Source: Dipteris shenzhenensis (Eukaryota; Polypodiophyta; Polypodiopsida; Gleicheniales). Taken from it: 64,000 nt of DNA. How positions within the stretch are numbered: position 1 is the stretch's first letter; the number at the start of each line of letters is the position of its first letter. The stretch is from the NCBI GenBank assembly GCA_047967505.1, contig CM106538.1; one strand, written 5' to 3'. Below, one piece after another: positions 30,993-41,061 of this stretch. The translations under genes were made by a program, and so were the position numbers. Below the pieces are notes generated by a model. The model was not told the origin of the DNA. It saw only the letters and a list, made by a program, of their open reading frames with translations, and ran no database searches.

Positions 30993-33900
30993 ATGAGACA
31001 TGATTAATCTCATCATCTGATGTGCTGTAATTTTTTTCCACACTGGAATAAAGTGGGCATGTCTGCTAAATCTGCAAATTATGGTCCAAATTTCATCATG
31101 TCCTGATGGTGTACGAGGCAGATCGAAGATGAAATCCATGGCAATGCTTTGCCAGGGTCTATCCGGAATAGGCAATGGCTGTAGCAAACCAGCTACAAGT
31201 GATGTATGTCTTCACATAAGCCTCAATATCTTTCCTTAAAGTCGGCCAGTAGAAGTGGTGCTCCACACCTTTGATTGTGGCTTCCCTTGATGTCCTACAT
31301 ATGGTGGGGCAAGACTCTCCACCAAAACCTTTGGCCTCAACTGCTTTGTGACACAAAGTCTGCCATGCATCATCAGGAATCCATCCTTAAGCATATAGCG
31401 CTCATGCTGATGGCCCTCAACCAGCTGATCCTAAATCCTTGCAAAATCATCATCATTGGCATACTGATCCTTCATGGAATCAAGTTCACTGTGGTATGCA
31501 ATAGTGACAGCTGAAACTTGTGGTTTCTTTGATACTACATCGGGGCATGACTTCCTGGAAAGTGCATCTGCGACAACATTCTTCTTGCCAGGAACATGCA
31601 CAGTTTGAAAATGAAACATTGAAAGGAAGTTTGCCCCACCGCATGTGTTTTTCTGACAACGTTCTCTGAGTGAGAAAGTATCTCAAGGATTGGTGATTTG
31701 TCTGGACATAAAAATCAGCACCTAAGAGGTAATGTTTCCAATTAGAAAGAGCATGTATGACTTTCTCATATATCCCGAAATTCATTTCAGCATCAGTGAG
31801 TACCTTGCTCTCGTATGCAACCACTCTATCGTCCTGCATAAGCACTCCTTCTATGCTATTCCCACAGGCATCACACAGGACAACAAAAGGCTTACGTAGA
31901 TCTGGGAAGATAATAACAGGATCGGAACATAGCTTCTCCTGAAGCTCTTCGAAAGCTGCTATTTCCTTAGTACCCCATCTGAAAGAAACTCCTTTCTTCT
32001 GTAGGGCAATGCTATTTCAGCAAAATAGCGGATGAACCGCCTGTAGTACGAACATAAGCCAAGAAAGCTCCGTACTTTGTGGATGTTTTTCAACGGTGGC
32101 CAATTCCTTATGGCTTCCACTTTTCCATCCTGACTCCATCCTTAGATACTATGTGCCCCAAAAGTGGACCTCGTGCATGAAAATTTCATTCTTCTTAGCA
32201 TTAACCAGCAACTTATGCTTCTGGAGCTTTTCAAAAAGAGTTGCCAAGTGCTCTTTGTGCTCAGCCTCATTCTTAGAGAACACTATGATGTCATCAAAGA
32301 ATGTTCCACTGTGAAGATTCTGTCCATCATCCGATTGAAGGTGGCAAGTGTATTTGTCAATCCTTATGGCATCTCGAGAAATTCATACACGCCAAATGTG
32401 GTCGTGAAAGCTGTCTTATGCACATCCTCTGATATGATGGTAGCCACTCTTCAAATCTATCCGGCTGAACATTGCAGACCCCTCTAACCTATCCAAGATA
32501 TCATCAATCCTGGGTGTTGGAAATATGTTCTTAATGGTTATCTTATTTAGAGCCCTATAATCTATCCACATTCTCCACGAGTCATCCTTCTTTTGCACGA
32601 GCAAGACCGGTGAGCAATAGGGAGAGGAGCTGGGCTCAATCAGCCCCTTCTCCAAGAGATCCTTTACCTGGTTCATGATCTCCTCTTGCTCAGCTGTACT
32701 AACCTTGTAAGGAGGCTTGTTTGGCGGGCTGCTACCTGGAATTACATCTATGGCGTGCTCCTTAGGGCGTTCTGGAGGGATTTCTTGTGGTAGGGAGTCA
32801 GAAAAACATTCATGAAAGTGAAAATGGAAATCTGTCCTTTCTTTATCCGGCTTATAAAAATTAGAGTTTTCTTTTGCTGGTTGTTTTTCAGTTGCAAAAA
32901 CCAAGTACGCAGAAAGATGCTTTTTCATGACATTTGAAATGGCCGAAGCCAATACAATTGGAATAGATTCTCCCTTGAGTTTAGCATTCAAAACCTAAGT
33001 TTTCACCAGGTGAGTCAAAGTAAAAGTTATATTTTTGGCATCCAAAGGTGCTCCCTTCCTGTGGTACCAAGGTATACCCAGCAAATCATCACCCATTCAA
33101 CGGCATAATATAGAACTCCTTAGTGTCCACGTAGCTTTGAATGTGCATATGGAGCTTCCCAATAACCTGTGTAACTGACTCACTGTGCCTTGGGCAAGCC
33201 ATATCTGTGTCATAGTGGCCCCATCTCTTTTGCCTTTATGCCCAATTTTCCAGCCAGCTCTGGTGATATGAAATTGGCCCTTGCACCTGGATCAAAGAAG
33301 AACAAAGCGGTCTGGTCATGGATTTTGCCCCACACTCGGCATAACTTTGTGGCATCCACATCCTGTATGGCTCCAGTGACATCGGGCATAAGACCAGTAG
33401 TGGGTTTGGGCTTCTTACCCTTGTGGTCATCCTTCTTTTCTCCCTTGTTCTCACTCTAATCCGACGAGGGAAACTTCCTCTTTCTGTTTGGGCATTCATG
33501 TGCTCGGTGGCCCTCTTCCTCGCATATAAAACATTTGTTGGCGTCATAGAGGGCCTTCTTCTCTTCCTTTGACAACTTCTGTTGAGGCGATCCTCGTTTC
33601 TGTCCTGCAACAAATCTAGACTTGATGGGCTGCTCAAATTTTCTGAAATGTTTATGGCCTCCCTACTGGCTTGCCCCTAAACTTTAGTGCTTCTTGGTTG
33701 CTTCCCTTGAAGCCCGAAGCCTTCCCTTGCAAGAGGGCATATATTGTAGTGGCATTTTCTATCAACTGAGACATATTGGAGACTTAGGTTTTGGTGCAGT
33801 AGTCCCAGATTTCCTTTGGCAGCCGACAATAATACTTCTTGATCTGTTTGGACAGCTTCACACGCCTGTAAGAACTCACGGACAGCAAGGCTTTCCAAAA

Positions 33901-34215
33901 AATTTTATTGTACTCTTCCAGTTTCTTACAGCTAGCGGCATCCAGCTTGTGCCATGCTGTCATTATATCCACTTCAAAAGTGGTGGTGAGCCAAGCATAT
34001 GAAAAGACTTGCTTGAACTCAACCCAAGTGGTAGGGGCTCTACCTTGCAAGAGCAAATTAGTCCACCATTGGCGTGCATTGCCCTTGAGAAATGTGGCTG
34101 CCTTTCTGACCTTTGATGACTCCGTGAAGTTCCCACCAGCATAGGTGGCATCAAATTGTTGCACAAAAGTCGATGCTTCCAACTTGTCTTGTGTCCCGTC
34201 GAATGTCCCAAATAT
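30993..34215 (-). pseudogene. Gypsy A chromovirus: gag, protease, RT, RNase H, integrase N-terminal half
   Basis: Minus strand. Gag: 'FVQQFDATYAGGNFTESSK', 'ARQWWTNLLLQGRAPTTW' and 'TTTFEVDIMTAWHKLD' (34180-33790). An intact knuckle CFICEEEGHRAHEC is at 33532-33491. Protease: 'LFFFDPGARANFIS' (about 33300). RT: 'PPERPKEHAIDVIPG', 'SPVLLVQKKD' and 'SRIDLKSGYHHI'; the catalytic YxDD region near 32290 is decayed. RNase H: 'VVAYESKVLTDAEMNFGIYE' and 'HYLLGADFYVQTNHQSLRYF'. Integrase: '[11 protein letters not shown]' (about 31130), and the frame stops at the copia-1 insertion. The rest is at 16255-17184. Many frameshifts. Confidence 0.88.
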
Positions 34216-34425
34216 ACATCCTGAACTATTTGGCGAGTCTGCAAGCAATCAAAGAAAGATTGCTGCAGAGAACGCTTAAAGAAAGCAAACAAAGAAAAAT
34301 TGGGATCACTAAAGATTGTAGAAATGAAATGGAAATCAAAAGAGGCCAGAACAACCGTATCTGTTGTCCTTGGAAGAGGGGCTAGCTCCACCCTCACACC
34401 TATCCCTCGTCCAGGACAAGATGTT
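34215..34425 (-). pseudogene. LINE ORF2 C-terminal fragment joined to gypsy A gag
   Basis: The minus strand encodes 'SDPNFSLFAFFKRSLQQSFF' followed by a 'DCLQ...DVYLG' stretch, matching 'GDPIFSTFSFFRHSLQQSLF' of the LINE at 3792-4205. At about 34210 the sequence passes without gap into gypsy A gag. Confidence 0.65.
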
Positions 34426-34426
34426 T

Positions 34427-34492
34427 GGTAGTTGGAACCAGATTTTGAAACATAGCAAAGTTCATCCAGCACGAGTTTCTAGAAACGTATTT
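34427..34492 (+). repeat. Partial copy of the 160-bp repeat (unit 0)
   Basis: The stretch from 'GTAGTTGGAACCAGATTTTG' to 'CACGAGTTTCTAGAAA' matches the second half of the units at 38032, 38561 and 38750. It ends at a short CA run where the LINE poly(T) begins. Confidence 0.8.
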
Positions 34493-34503
34493 TACACACA
34501 CAC

Positions 34504-37500
34504 TTTTTTTTTTTTTTTTTTGGTGAAAGCAGATGACTATATTAACATAAAATCAATGTACATGACATTAGACTCCAAAGGAGAGCCCAATGAAAGAACT
34601 CAAAAACAGTGAGAAAACACTTCAAGGCTAGTAGCATCCAAGTCTCTTGCAACAAAACTATCATATAAGGATTGCTTGAGAGACATTCTGAAGAAATATA
34701 TGTCTGAGAAAACTGTTGACCCATCCTGGAATGCAGTCTCTGTGTCCAAATGGTCCATAGTACCCAAAAGCGGGTCCAGTGAAAGAAGAGGAGGAATGGA
34801 GACATCTGAGATGAGAAGCATCCAAACATCCAGAAGAGTTTCCCAAATCGGATAGAGGGAAACCGAAGCCGCAGCAAATGGGAAACATGAGTGATCAATA
34901 TGCGAGAGTGTGGGCAAGACCATAAGAGGTGAGGAACTGTCTCGCGGTGATGAGAGCAACGGGGGCAGGAAGAGGGAGCAATGCGACGTGCTGCCAATTT
35001 CACCGCAATGGAAAAAGCTCCCACTATACATCTCCAAAAGAAAAGCCTTTGTTTTAATGGCAATTTGGCTTTCCAGATTTTCATGAGTCGTGATTGCTAC
35101 CAAGATAAAGGCCTATCCAAGTTCCAAAGAGTGTTGGCATGCTTGTCAATCCATGGCGGTGGAAGAAGAAATCTGTAGACCTTCGAGGAGGTCAGATTAT
35201 GCATTGAAAGCGTATGCGTAGCAGGAGGTAAGGAAGTCAAATTCCAGTCCAGTAATCTGTCCTGTACAAACAGTGGAGGAACCAGAATAAATGGCTGCAA
35301 CATAGTTGAAAGTGTTTTCCAAATGGACCTATGATGCAGTCCCAAGGAGAATGTCCTGCAAGCTTGTGGAAATGAAAGCATACATCCTTGTTGATCCACA
35401 ACATCGCCAACAAGTCTTATGCCCAATTTCATGAGATTGTATGCTTTAATAGGTGCCTGTAGAGCGAGAGGCGATTCAAACACCTTGCTCCAATGGATGC
35501 TTTCCAAGCGAAAAGAATTACCATGATGAGAAGAAGCACCTATCCATTTAGCATATGAAAGAATTCTCTTCCAATCATGAATAAAAGCAGTAGAAACAGG
35601 GCAACCAGGAATTTTCCCGTGAAATGTGGTCATGACTGCTTCCCAGTGATCTGTAATCCAATGCCCATATGCATGGGAGGTCATGTTTCCACACATAGCT
35701 GCTAACATAATAGCCCATGGCTGTTTTTGCTGAAAGAAATCAGCAATCATAGTGCTCTTTCTTGCCAACATATGAACCTGGAGATTGATAATATTCAGCC
35801 CCCCATGAGTCTTGGGTGAACAAATAGACTGCATTGGGAGTAGCTGCAAAGCCTTTTTGTGAGATTTGCTTTTCCAAAATATCTCCATAGCCTGTGACAT
35901 ATAGGAAGCCAACTGCTTAATAGACCAGGGAAGAAGAGGCAAATAGAATTGCACATATGCCATAATGATGGAGTGTACTATCCGAAGTCGAACATGTAGA
36001 GGCCATGTGGACAAATGCCAGTATTCCAGCTTCTTGTTGATCTTTTGAAGCACCCATTTGAGCTGGTGTTGCGGAGTGATATTCCAACCAATGGGGTAGC
36101 CTAGATGCCTCACAATAGTATGGGAAGAGATAATGTGGCCTGGCCAGAGAAGTACATGCCAATCAGCTTCTTTCTTAGCTAGAAGTTTTGATATCTGAAA
36201 ATTGATATGCAGTCCAGCAGCTATACCAAAGTCATTCAGTGCATGCATCAAATGAGAAAGGTCACTTTGAGAATTCCTGGGCATAAAGTATGAATCATCA
36301 GCATATGCCTGTGCAAGAAATGATTGTGCCCCTGGAATTTGCAAGCCATGAAGCTGTCCTGTGTCTGCAAGATAGTCCATGTGCAACAGTAACGGATGGG
36401 TAGCAATGGCATACAGTAAGGAACTAAGAGGGCATCCCTGTCTCACTGAGCGGGTCATAGTCCAAGTTCTTGACAATCCACCACCAAGCAGGCACTGCGC
36501 CGTGGCCTGAGAATAGAGCCAGTAGATAATATGGACGAGCCGAGGGCCAAATCCCAATTTATGCATAGTCAGAGAAATAAAATCCCAATGGACAGTATCA
36601 AATGCTTTCGCAATGTCTACTTGCAGAATGAGAACATCTTGTTTAGAATATTTGGCATACTCAATCGCAAGCAAAGCATTGGAGATATTGTCAGTGATCT
36701 GCCTTCTGGGGACAAACCCATACTGCCTAGGATGAAGTCCTGCTTGCAAAAGGAAGCGAACCCTGAGGACAATCATTTTAGCGATGAGTTTGTAAATAAC
36801 AGGCATGAGAGATATAGGCCGCCAATCAGCCATCGTCTCACACAACCTTTTTTTGGGAATCAATTTGACCAGGCCATGTTTCCAGGATGGAGGAAGAGAT
36901 TGTTCTGCCCAAGCATGATTGATCATTAGAAGAAGAGTGTTCTTGAGATCACCCCAAAATGCACGGAAAAATTCGACAGTCAAACCATCCCAACCAGGAG
37001 AGCTGCTTTTACGTAGATGACTCAAAGCATTATCCAGTTCACTAAGCATAAAAGGCTGCTCCAATGCATGAGCCTGTTCCCGAGACAATATGGGCTGGAC
37101 ATGCATAAGAAATTGAGACCTAGCTGCATTCACTTGTATTAAATGATCAGGTTGAAGAGAAAAGAGATGCTGGAAATGACTAGAACATTGCAATTCCAAT
37201 TCTGATTTGGAAGTGGTCCAGGTGCCATCATCTTTCTTGATCCTGTAAATATCCTCCTTTCGCCTATCCGCGTGGAGACCTTTAAAAAAGGCCTTGGAGG
37301 AACAGCCCTTATCCAAAAGGGGTTTCATGCGAGCTCGGATTTGCCACTTCTTTAATTTGCGAAGATCATTTTGGTGAATGATATGAACCGCATAAGCACA
37401 AGAATCTTGTTCAGAAGAGGTAAGCTGTCTATGAGAACTGATTGCATCCATTTGCTGCTTGTGAGATTGAGCCCATTTCAGCTTGAGCCTAAGGTTACCC

Positions 37501-38012
37501 ATGTAGCTGTGTCCATAATCTTGAATAACAGCCTGCAAGCGATGAGCAAGACTGACCCAAGCAAAATCCATATCCTCCTGAGCATGTGAGAGGAGGGGAC
37601 GGACAGCCACTCTCACCATGTTCTGAAATTGCTGATGCAGCAAATAAGCACTGTTAACATGGAGCAGTCGATGACCCAAAAAAGGCATATCATCTGTCAG
37701 GCTTGCTATAGATAGTGTCAAGCATACTGGAAAGTGATCAGATAGCAAGAGGGAATGATCAACCCATAGTGTACATGTAAAATCAGCATACTGCTGAGCA
37801 TGCAGCAAATACCATCTGTCAAGTCGATCCCAGTAATGAGTAAATGCATTGTGATGATATGTATAACCCATATCTTTGTCCCTTGTTGAGAGCCATAGAT
37901 CTTCTGCATGTAGGGATGAGAGCATATCTTCCCAATGTCGAAGCTCAGTGGGGATCATGTGAGAACGATGAGTGGTATTGTCTTGAGTGGCAGGTGAGTG
38001 TGTGTCCCCCCC
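34504..38012 (-). mobile_element. 5'-truncated L1-type LINE with poly(A)
   Basis: About 3.5 kb. The poly(A) tail is seen as T18 at 34504-34521. The 5' break is at about 37990-38012, inside the endonuclease domain. Both ends abut CA repeats, and beyond them lie two parts of the same 160-bp repeat, so the insertion site can be inferred. Confidence 0.85.
34542..37980 (-). pseudogene. LINE ORF2: endonuclease C-terminus, RT, zf-RVT domain
   Basis: Minus-strand frame with one internal stop. First comes an endonuclease tail ('HYWDRLDRWYLLHAQQ', 'LLLSDHFPV') and then a linker ('DYGHSYMGNLRLK'). The RT has 'SSPGWDGLTVEFFRAFW', 'DWRPISLMPVIYKLIAK', 'ILQVDIAKAFDTVHWDFI', 'RQGCPLSSLLYA' and the catalytic 'AYADDSYF' (near 36300). 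The stop is TAG at 35099-35097. In the same frame the zinc-binding part continues ('WKAKLPLKQRLFFWRC', 'CPRCSHHRETVPHLLWSC') to 34542. The ATG at 38084 lies outside the LINE in flanking repeat. L1-type enzymes nick and reverse-transcribe at the target in the nucleus; this copy lacks most of the nuclease. Confidence 0.9.
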
Positions 38013-38031
38013 CCTCACACACACACACACA

Positions 38032-38195
38032 TATTGTCTAATGTAAATACATTTGTAGAGATACAACTTATGTTCATAGTACATACTATAGTGCTATAAT
38101 GCTAAGATGGTTGGTGGCTGGAACCAGATTCTAAAAACATAGCACATTGCATCCACCACGAGTTTCTAGAAATGTAAATGTCCATGCTCTTTTGC
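38032..38195 (+). repeat. 160-bp repeat, unit 1
   Basis: It starts after a CA run with 'ATTGTCTAATGTAAATAC', contains 'GTACATACTATAGTGCTATA' and ends 'GTTTCTAGAAATG' plus 'TGTCCATGCTCTTTTG'. Confidence 0.85.
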
Positions 38196-38540
38196 ATGAG
38201 AGAGCAAACCAGAGAAATTCCGTACGTAATCATGTTGAAACTCCAAGGTGCAATCAAAGTCCAAGGGCTAGTGAGAGAAAAACTAGCTAGAGAGAGAAAG
38301 TCAACAAGTGGAACCACATGCTCTTTTGGGACTGCCACGTGGCTCATTAAAGCCTCTAACCCTCCTACCAATGACACACTTTGGGTTCTTTTGGGCCCAA
38401 CTTTATGACCCCTTTAAACCTTGCCTTGCCCCTCGCATTTGGGTCTAGTGGGTGCACCTAGGAATTAGTGAGTGCGCCTTGGGGGTTTTTAAGTGTCCAT
38501 GGGTTTATTTGCACAACAAAAATCACATCCCTGTGACACA

Positions 38541-38570
38541 TTGGACAGTATATACATATATACTGTCCAA
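38541..38570. repeat. Perfect 30-base palindrome at repeat unit 2
   Basis: The 14-base arm TTGGACAGTATATA is followed by CA and its exact reverse complement. It overlaps the start of repeat unit 2. Confidence 0.9.
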
Positions 38571-38712
38571 TGTAAATACATTGGATAATAGAGATACAAC
38601 TTAGATGCATAGTACATACCATAGTGCTATAATAATAAGATTTTGGTAGCTGGAACCAGATTCTGAAAACATAGCACACTTCATCCAGCACGAGTTTCTA
38701 GAAAGGTAGCAA
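38561..38712 (+). repeat. 160-bp repeat, unit 2
   Basis: 'CTGTCCAATGTAAATACATT' to 'GTTTCTAGAAAGG'. It is followed by a CA run (38725-38749) and then directly by unit 3. Confidence 0.85.
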
Positions 38713-38749
38713 GCATGCGCGCGTGCACACACACACACACACACACACA

Positions 38750-38914
38750 TCTACTGTCTAATGTAAATACATTGGTAGAGATACAACTTATGTGCATAGT
38801 ACATACTATAGTGCTATAATGATAAGATGGTTGGTAGCTGGAACCAGATTCTAAAAACATAGCACATTGCATCCAACACGAGTTTCTAGAAATGTAGATG
38901 TCCACGCTCTTTTG
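38750..38914 (+). repeat. 160-bp repeat, unit 3
   Basis: 'CTACTGTCTAATG' to 'GTTTCTAGAAATG' plus 'TGTCCACGCTCTTTTG'. Close to unit 1 in sequence. Confidence 0.85.
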
Positions 38915-38916
38915 TA

Positions 38917-39172
38917 GCCTGCATTCCGCATTCCATCTCTTTTCTACATTCCCTCTTCTCTTCCGCATCCCACATTCGATCAGTTTTTCGCATTCCACAT
39001 TCCATCTCTTTTTCGGATTAAGCATTCCATCTCTTTTCGGTGGTCCGATTCTTTCTCTTTTTCACATTTCGCATTTTGCATTTTGCATTCCCTCTCTTTT
39101 TTGTATTTCCTCTTCTCTTCTCTTTCCTCATCCTGCATTCCACATTTCGCATTCCATCTCTCTTCCACAACT
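38917..39172 (+). repeat. Pyrimidine-rich imperfect minisatellite
   Basis: Words such as GCATTCCACATTCC, CATTCCATCTCTTTT and CTTCTCTTC recur about a dozen times without strict period. No coding content. Confidence 0.75.
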
Positions 39173-40439
39173 TTGTTAATCTATTTGTTTATTCAGGTTT
39201 GTTAATTTAGTTTTGTTTATTTGCTTGTTTGTCTCTTTCCAGTTGCCCAAAGTCCACAACCACCAAGCCAAAAGTGGCCAACAATTGATCGAGCTTGAAA
39301 TCGTAAATATTGGATCGGAAAACTATGTCTGAAAGTTAAAAAACATCAGCCAAAAAGGGAAAGCACTCCATTCGAAGTTGTAAATGATGCCAGAATTCAT
39401 TCAGAACCCTGTTGCAGCCTTCTCACATATAACCTAATGCTGCATCCTGCTTGCCTTATACAGCCTTGCACTATTAATGTTTGCTTTGCAAGGCTGTAAG
39501 GACTTGCCCAAGGCCTTGCCCAAGGCCCAAAAGGGGCTTTGTGGGTTCAGGTTAGCCAAGGCTAAAGTAGAGTTGGTAGACAAAGCCTGCCAATAAAAGC
39601 GAACAGGGTACGAAGGAGGATAGGAGCAGGCAGTGAGAACGGGAGTAGATTCACACAAAATAGGCACTGTATTACAATTTTACACATCTCCCCCCCCCCC
39701 CCCCCCCCCCCCGGGGGGAAAAAACAAAAACAAGCAAACCCATCAAACAAAAAACCAATGTACCTAAAACCTAACATACCTAAAGCGTATATGACACACT
39801 TAGAGACTCTAATCTTTAGGTATCCGACCTAAACCAACCATGCCTTAGCATAATCTATGGAGAGACTCAAGAATTCATATGCTTATGTGCAATGTGAGCA
39901 AAAAGGATTACTTCATTGTGTCTGTTTCCAGAATTGATTGTCACGTTGTGCCTCTTTCCATCCCATTCTCTGTCCCCTCTTGTATCTCTTCCGTCATTTC
40001 TGTTTGCTATTTGCTTGGATTCTCTCTTTGGTGTTTTTTTCTTCCTTTCCCTATGTTTAATGTTTGATGTATACGAGTCTCTTGAAATATTCAAAAGTGT
40101 GTAGTTTATTGTAATAAGTTTCTAGTTTTTGAGTGGACGTTGGTAAAATCAAAGCCCGTTGCGCCCGCATTAAAAGTGACAAAAGTAAGCTAAGAATAAC
40201 CATAAATTTGTTTGTTAGCTTTGCACTGGTTGCTGAGTGGATTATAGAGTTGCATTGGTTGTTGAGTGGATTATAGAATTGATGATCGGGTTACCAAGTG
40301 TAGTCAAGAAAATGGGTTTTATAAATTTTAACATGTTTTGAACGCTTAATTACATCTTTTTTACCCAAAGAAAAGAACTTTCTGCTAGATAACTTGAACT
40401 ATGGATTTCATCTTATAAGATCAAAACTCTATTTTGCAG
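39173..40439 (+). other. Intron sequence, no recognisable gene; long C run
   Basis: Mostly AT-rich. A run of about 24 C followed by GGGGGG and A-rich sequence lies near 39690-39726. A 30-bp imperfect tandem pair ('CACTGGTTGCTGAGTGG' / 'CATTGGTTGTTGAGTGG') is at about 40225-40280. It ends with the acceptor ATTTTGCAG used by exon 3. Confidence 0.5.
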
Positions 40440-40494
40440 TCAACAAGATGATGACTTTAAAGAGACCATCATTGCAACAGGAAAAACCCATGAA
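40440..40494 (+). CDS. Probable host-gene exon 3 (GOLD-like start)
   Basis: This 55-base exon candidate lies between the acceptor CTATTTTGCAG and the donor GTAACT. The first base, T, completes a codon left as two bases (TT from exon 2 gives Phe). Then 'QQDDDFKETIIATGKTHE' follows and the exon ends in phase 0. A Lys/Gly turn followed by 'THE' and, in the next exon, alternating Val/Ile is the usual entry into a beta sandwich. The donor runs directly into a (CT)n tract. Confidence 0.6.
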
Positions 40495-40496
40495 GT

Positions 40497-40536
<40 letters not shown>
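40497..40536 (+). repeat. (CT)n microsatellite adjoining a splice donor
   Basis: About 19 CT units beginning at the last bases of the donor GTAACT. It may act as a splicing-factor-binding pyrimidine tract; that is inference. Confidence 0.9.
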
Positions 40537-40540
<4 letters not shown>

Positions 40541-40995
40541 TTTTAAACAGAGTTGGTGGCAGAGATGCTAAAAAATGGATTCCTATAATGGTATATATGT
40601 GATGATGTCCCTAGAAAGCTAAATGAGTAGTAGTCAGGTTTTGAAAGGTAAATTAGCTGTTGATAGCATTCTGCTTGATTGAAGGACCGAGTTTATCACA
40701 TGATCTCACCTTATAAGGAGTCACCTCCCAGATCTTGGGGCTTGGCAGCTTTAAGCTCCCCTACTGCACATCCTGGTCATTTGTGGCTAATGATGTTGAG
40801 TTGTAGTCTTCCTTGTGTTAGCTTTGTGGTGGGACTCCTTGTTTTTAAGATTTGTGCATGTCTCTCTTGCCAAGCTCCTTAACACTTGTAAGAGAGAACT
40901 TCCTGGCTTAAGCATAACAGCATCAAAGTTTGATAACTTCATTAAAATATCCTTGGTGCGGTCACAAATATAAGCTAAGTGGTACTTTTGTGCAG

Positions 40996-41061
40996 GTCAT
41001 TGTGATAGTGGATTGTGAAGGATCTCTAGTTGCATGGGACTTTCAATTGACTTCAGGAAAG
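40996..41061 (+). CDS. Probable host-gene exon 4 (GOLD-like core)
   Basis: This 66-base, phase-0 exon candidate lies between TTTTGTGCAG and the donor GTGGGA. It encodes 'VIVIVDCEGSLVAWDFQL' then 'TSGK'. The pattern of a hydrophobic strand, acidic turn, small residues, Leu-x-x-Trp-Asp-Phe and a polar turn matches the first strands of GOLD domains (Golgi dynamics; found in p24, SEC14-like and ACBD3 proteins). The family call is inference from pattern. The intron before it is 501 bp. Confidence 0.6.

Larger units (their letters stand above)
8690..40439 (+). other. Candidate 31.7-kb intron filled with retrotransposons
   Basis: It lies between the donor at 8690 (GTGAGT) and the acceptor at 40439 (ATTTTGCAG). 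The flanking exons are phase-compatible, giving Phe from TT+T. It holds the copia relic, the gypsy A/copia/gypsy C stack, gypsy B, the LINE at 34504-38012 and satellite-like repeats. Whether unseen small exons lie inside cannot be excluded. Confidence 0.4.

Noticed and set aside
38013-38084. N-terminal part of the long minus-strand LINE frame (ATG at 38084) as true protein start
   Set aside because: These codons are the CA repeat and the 160-bp repeat unit read in frame; the LINE is 5'-truncated near 38000.
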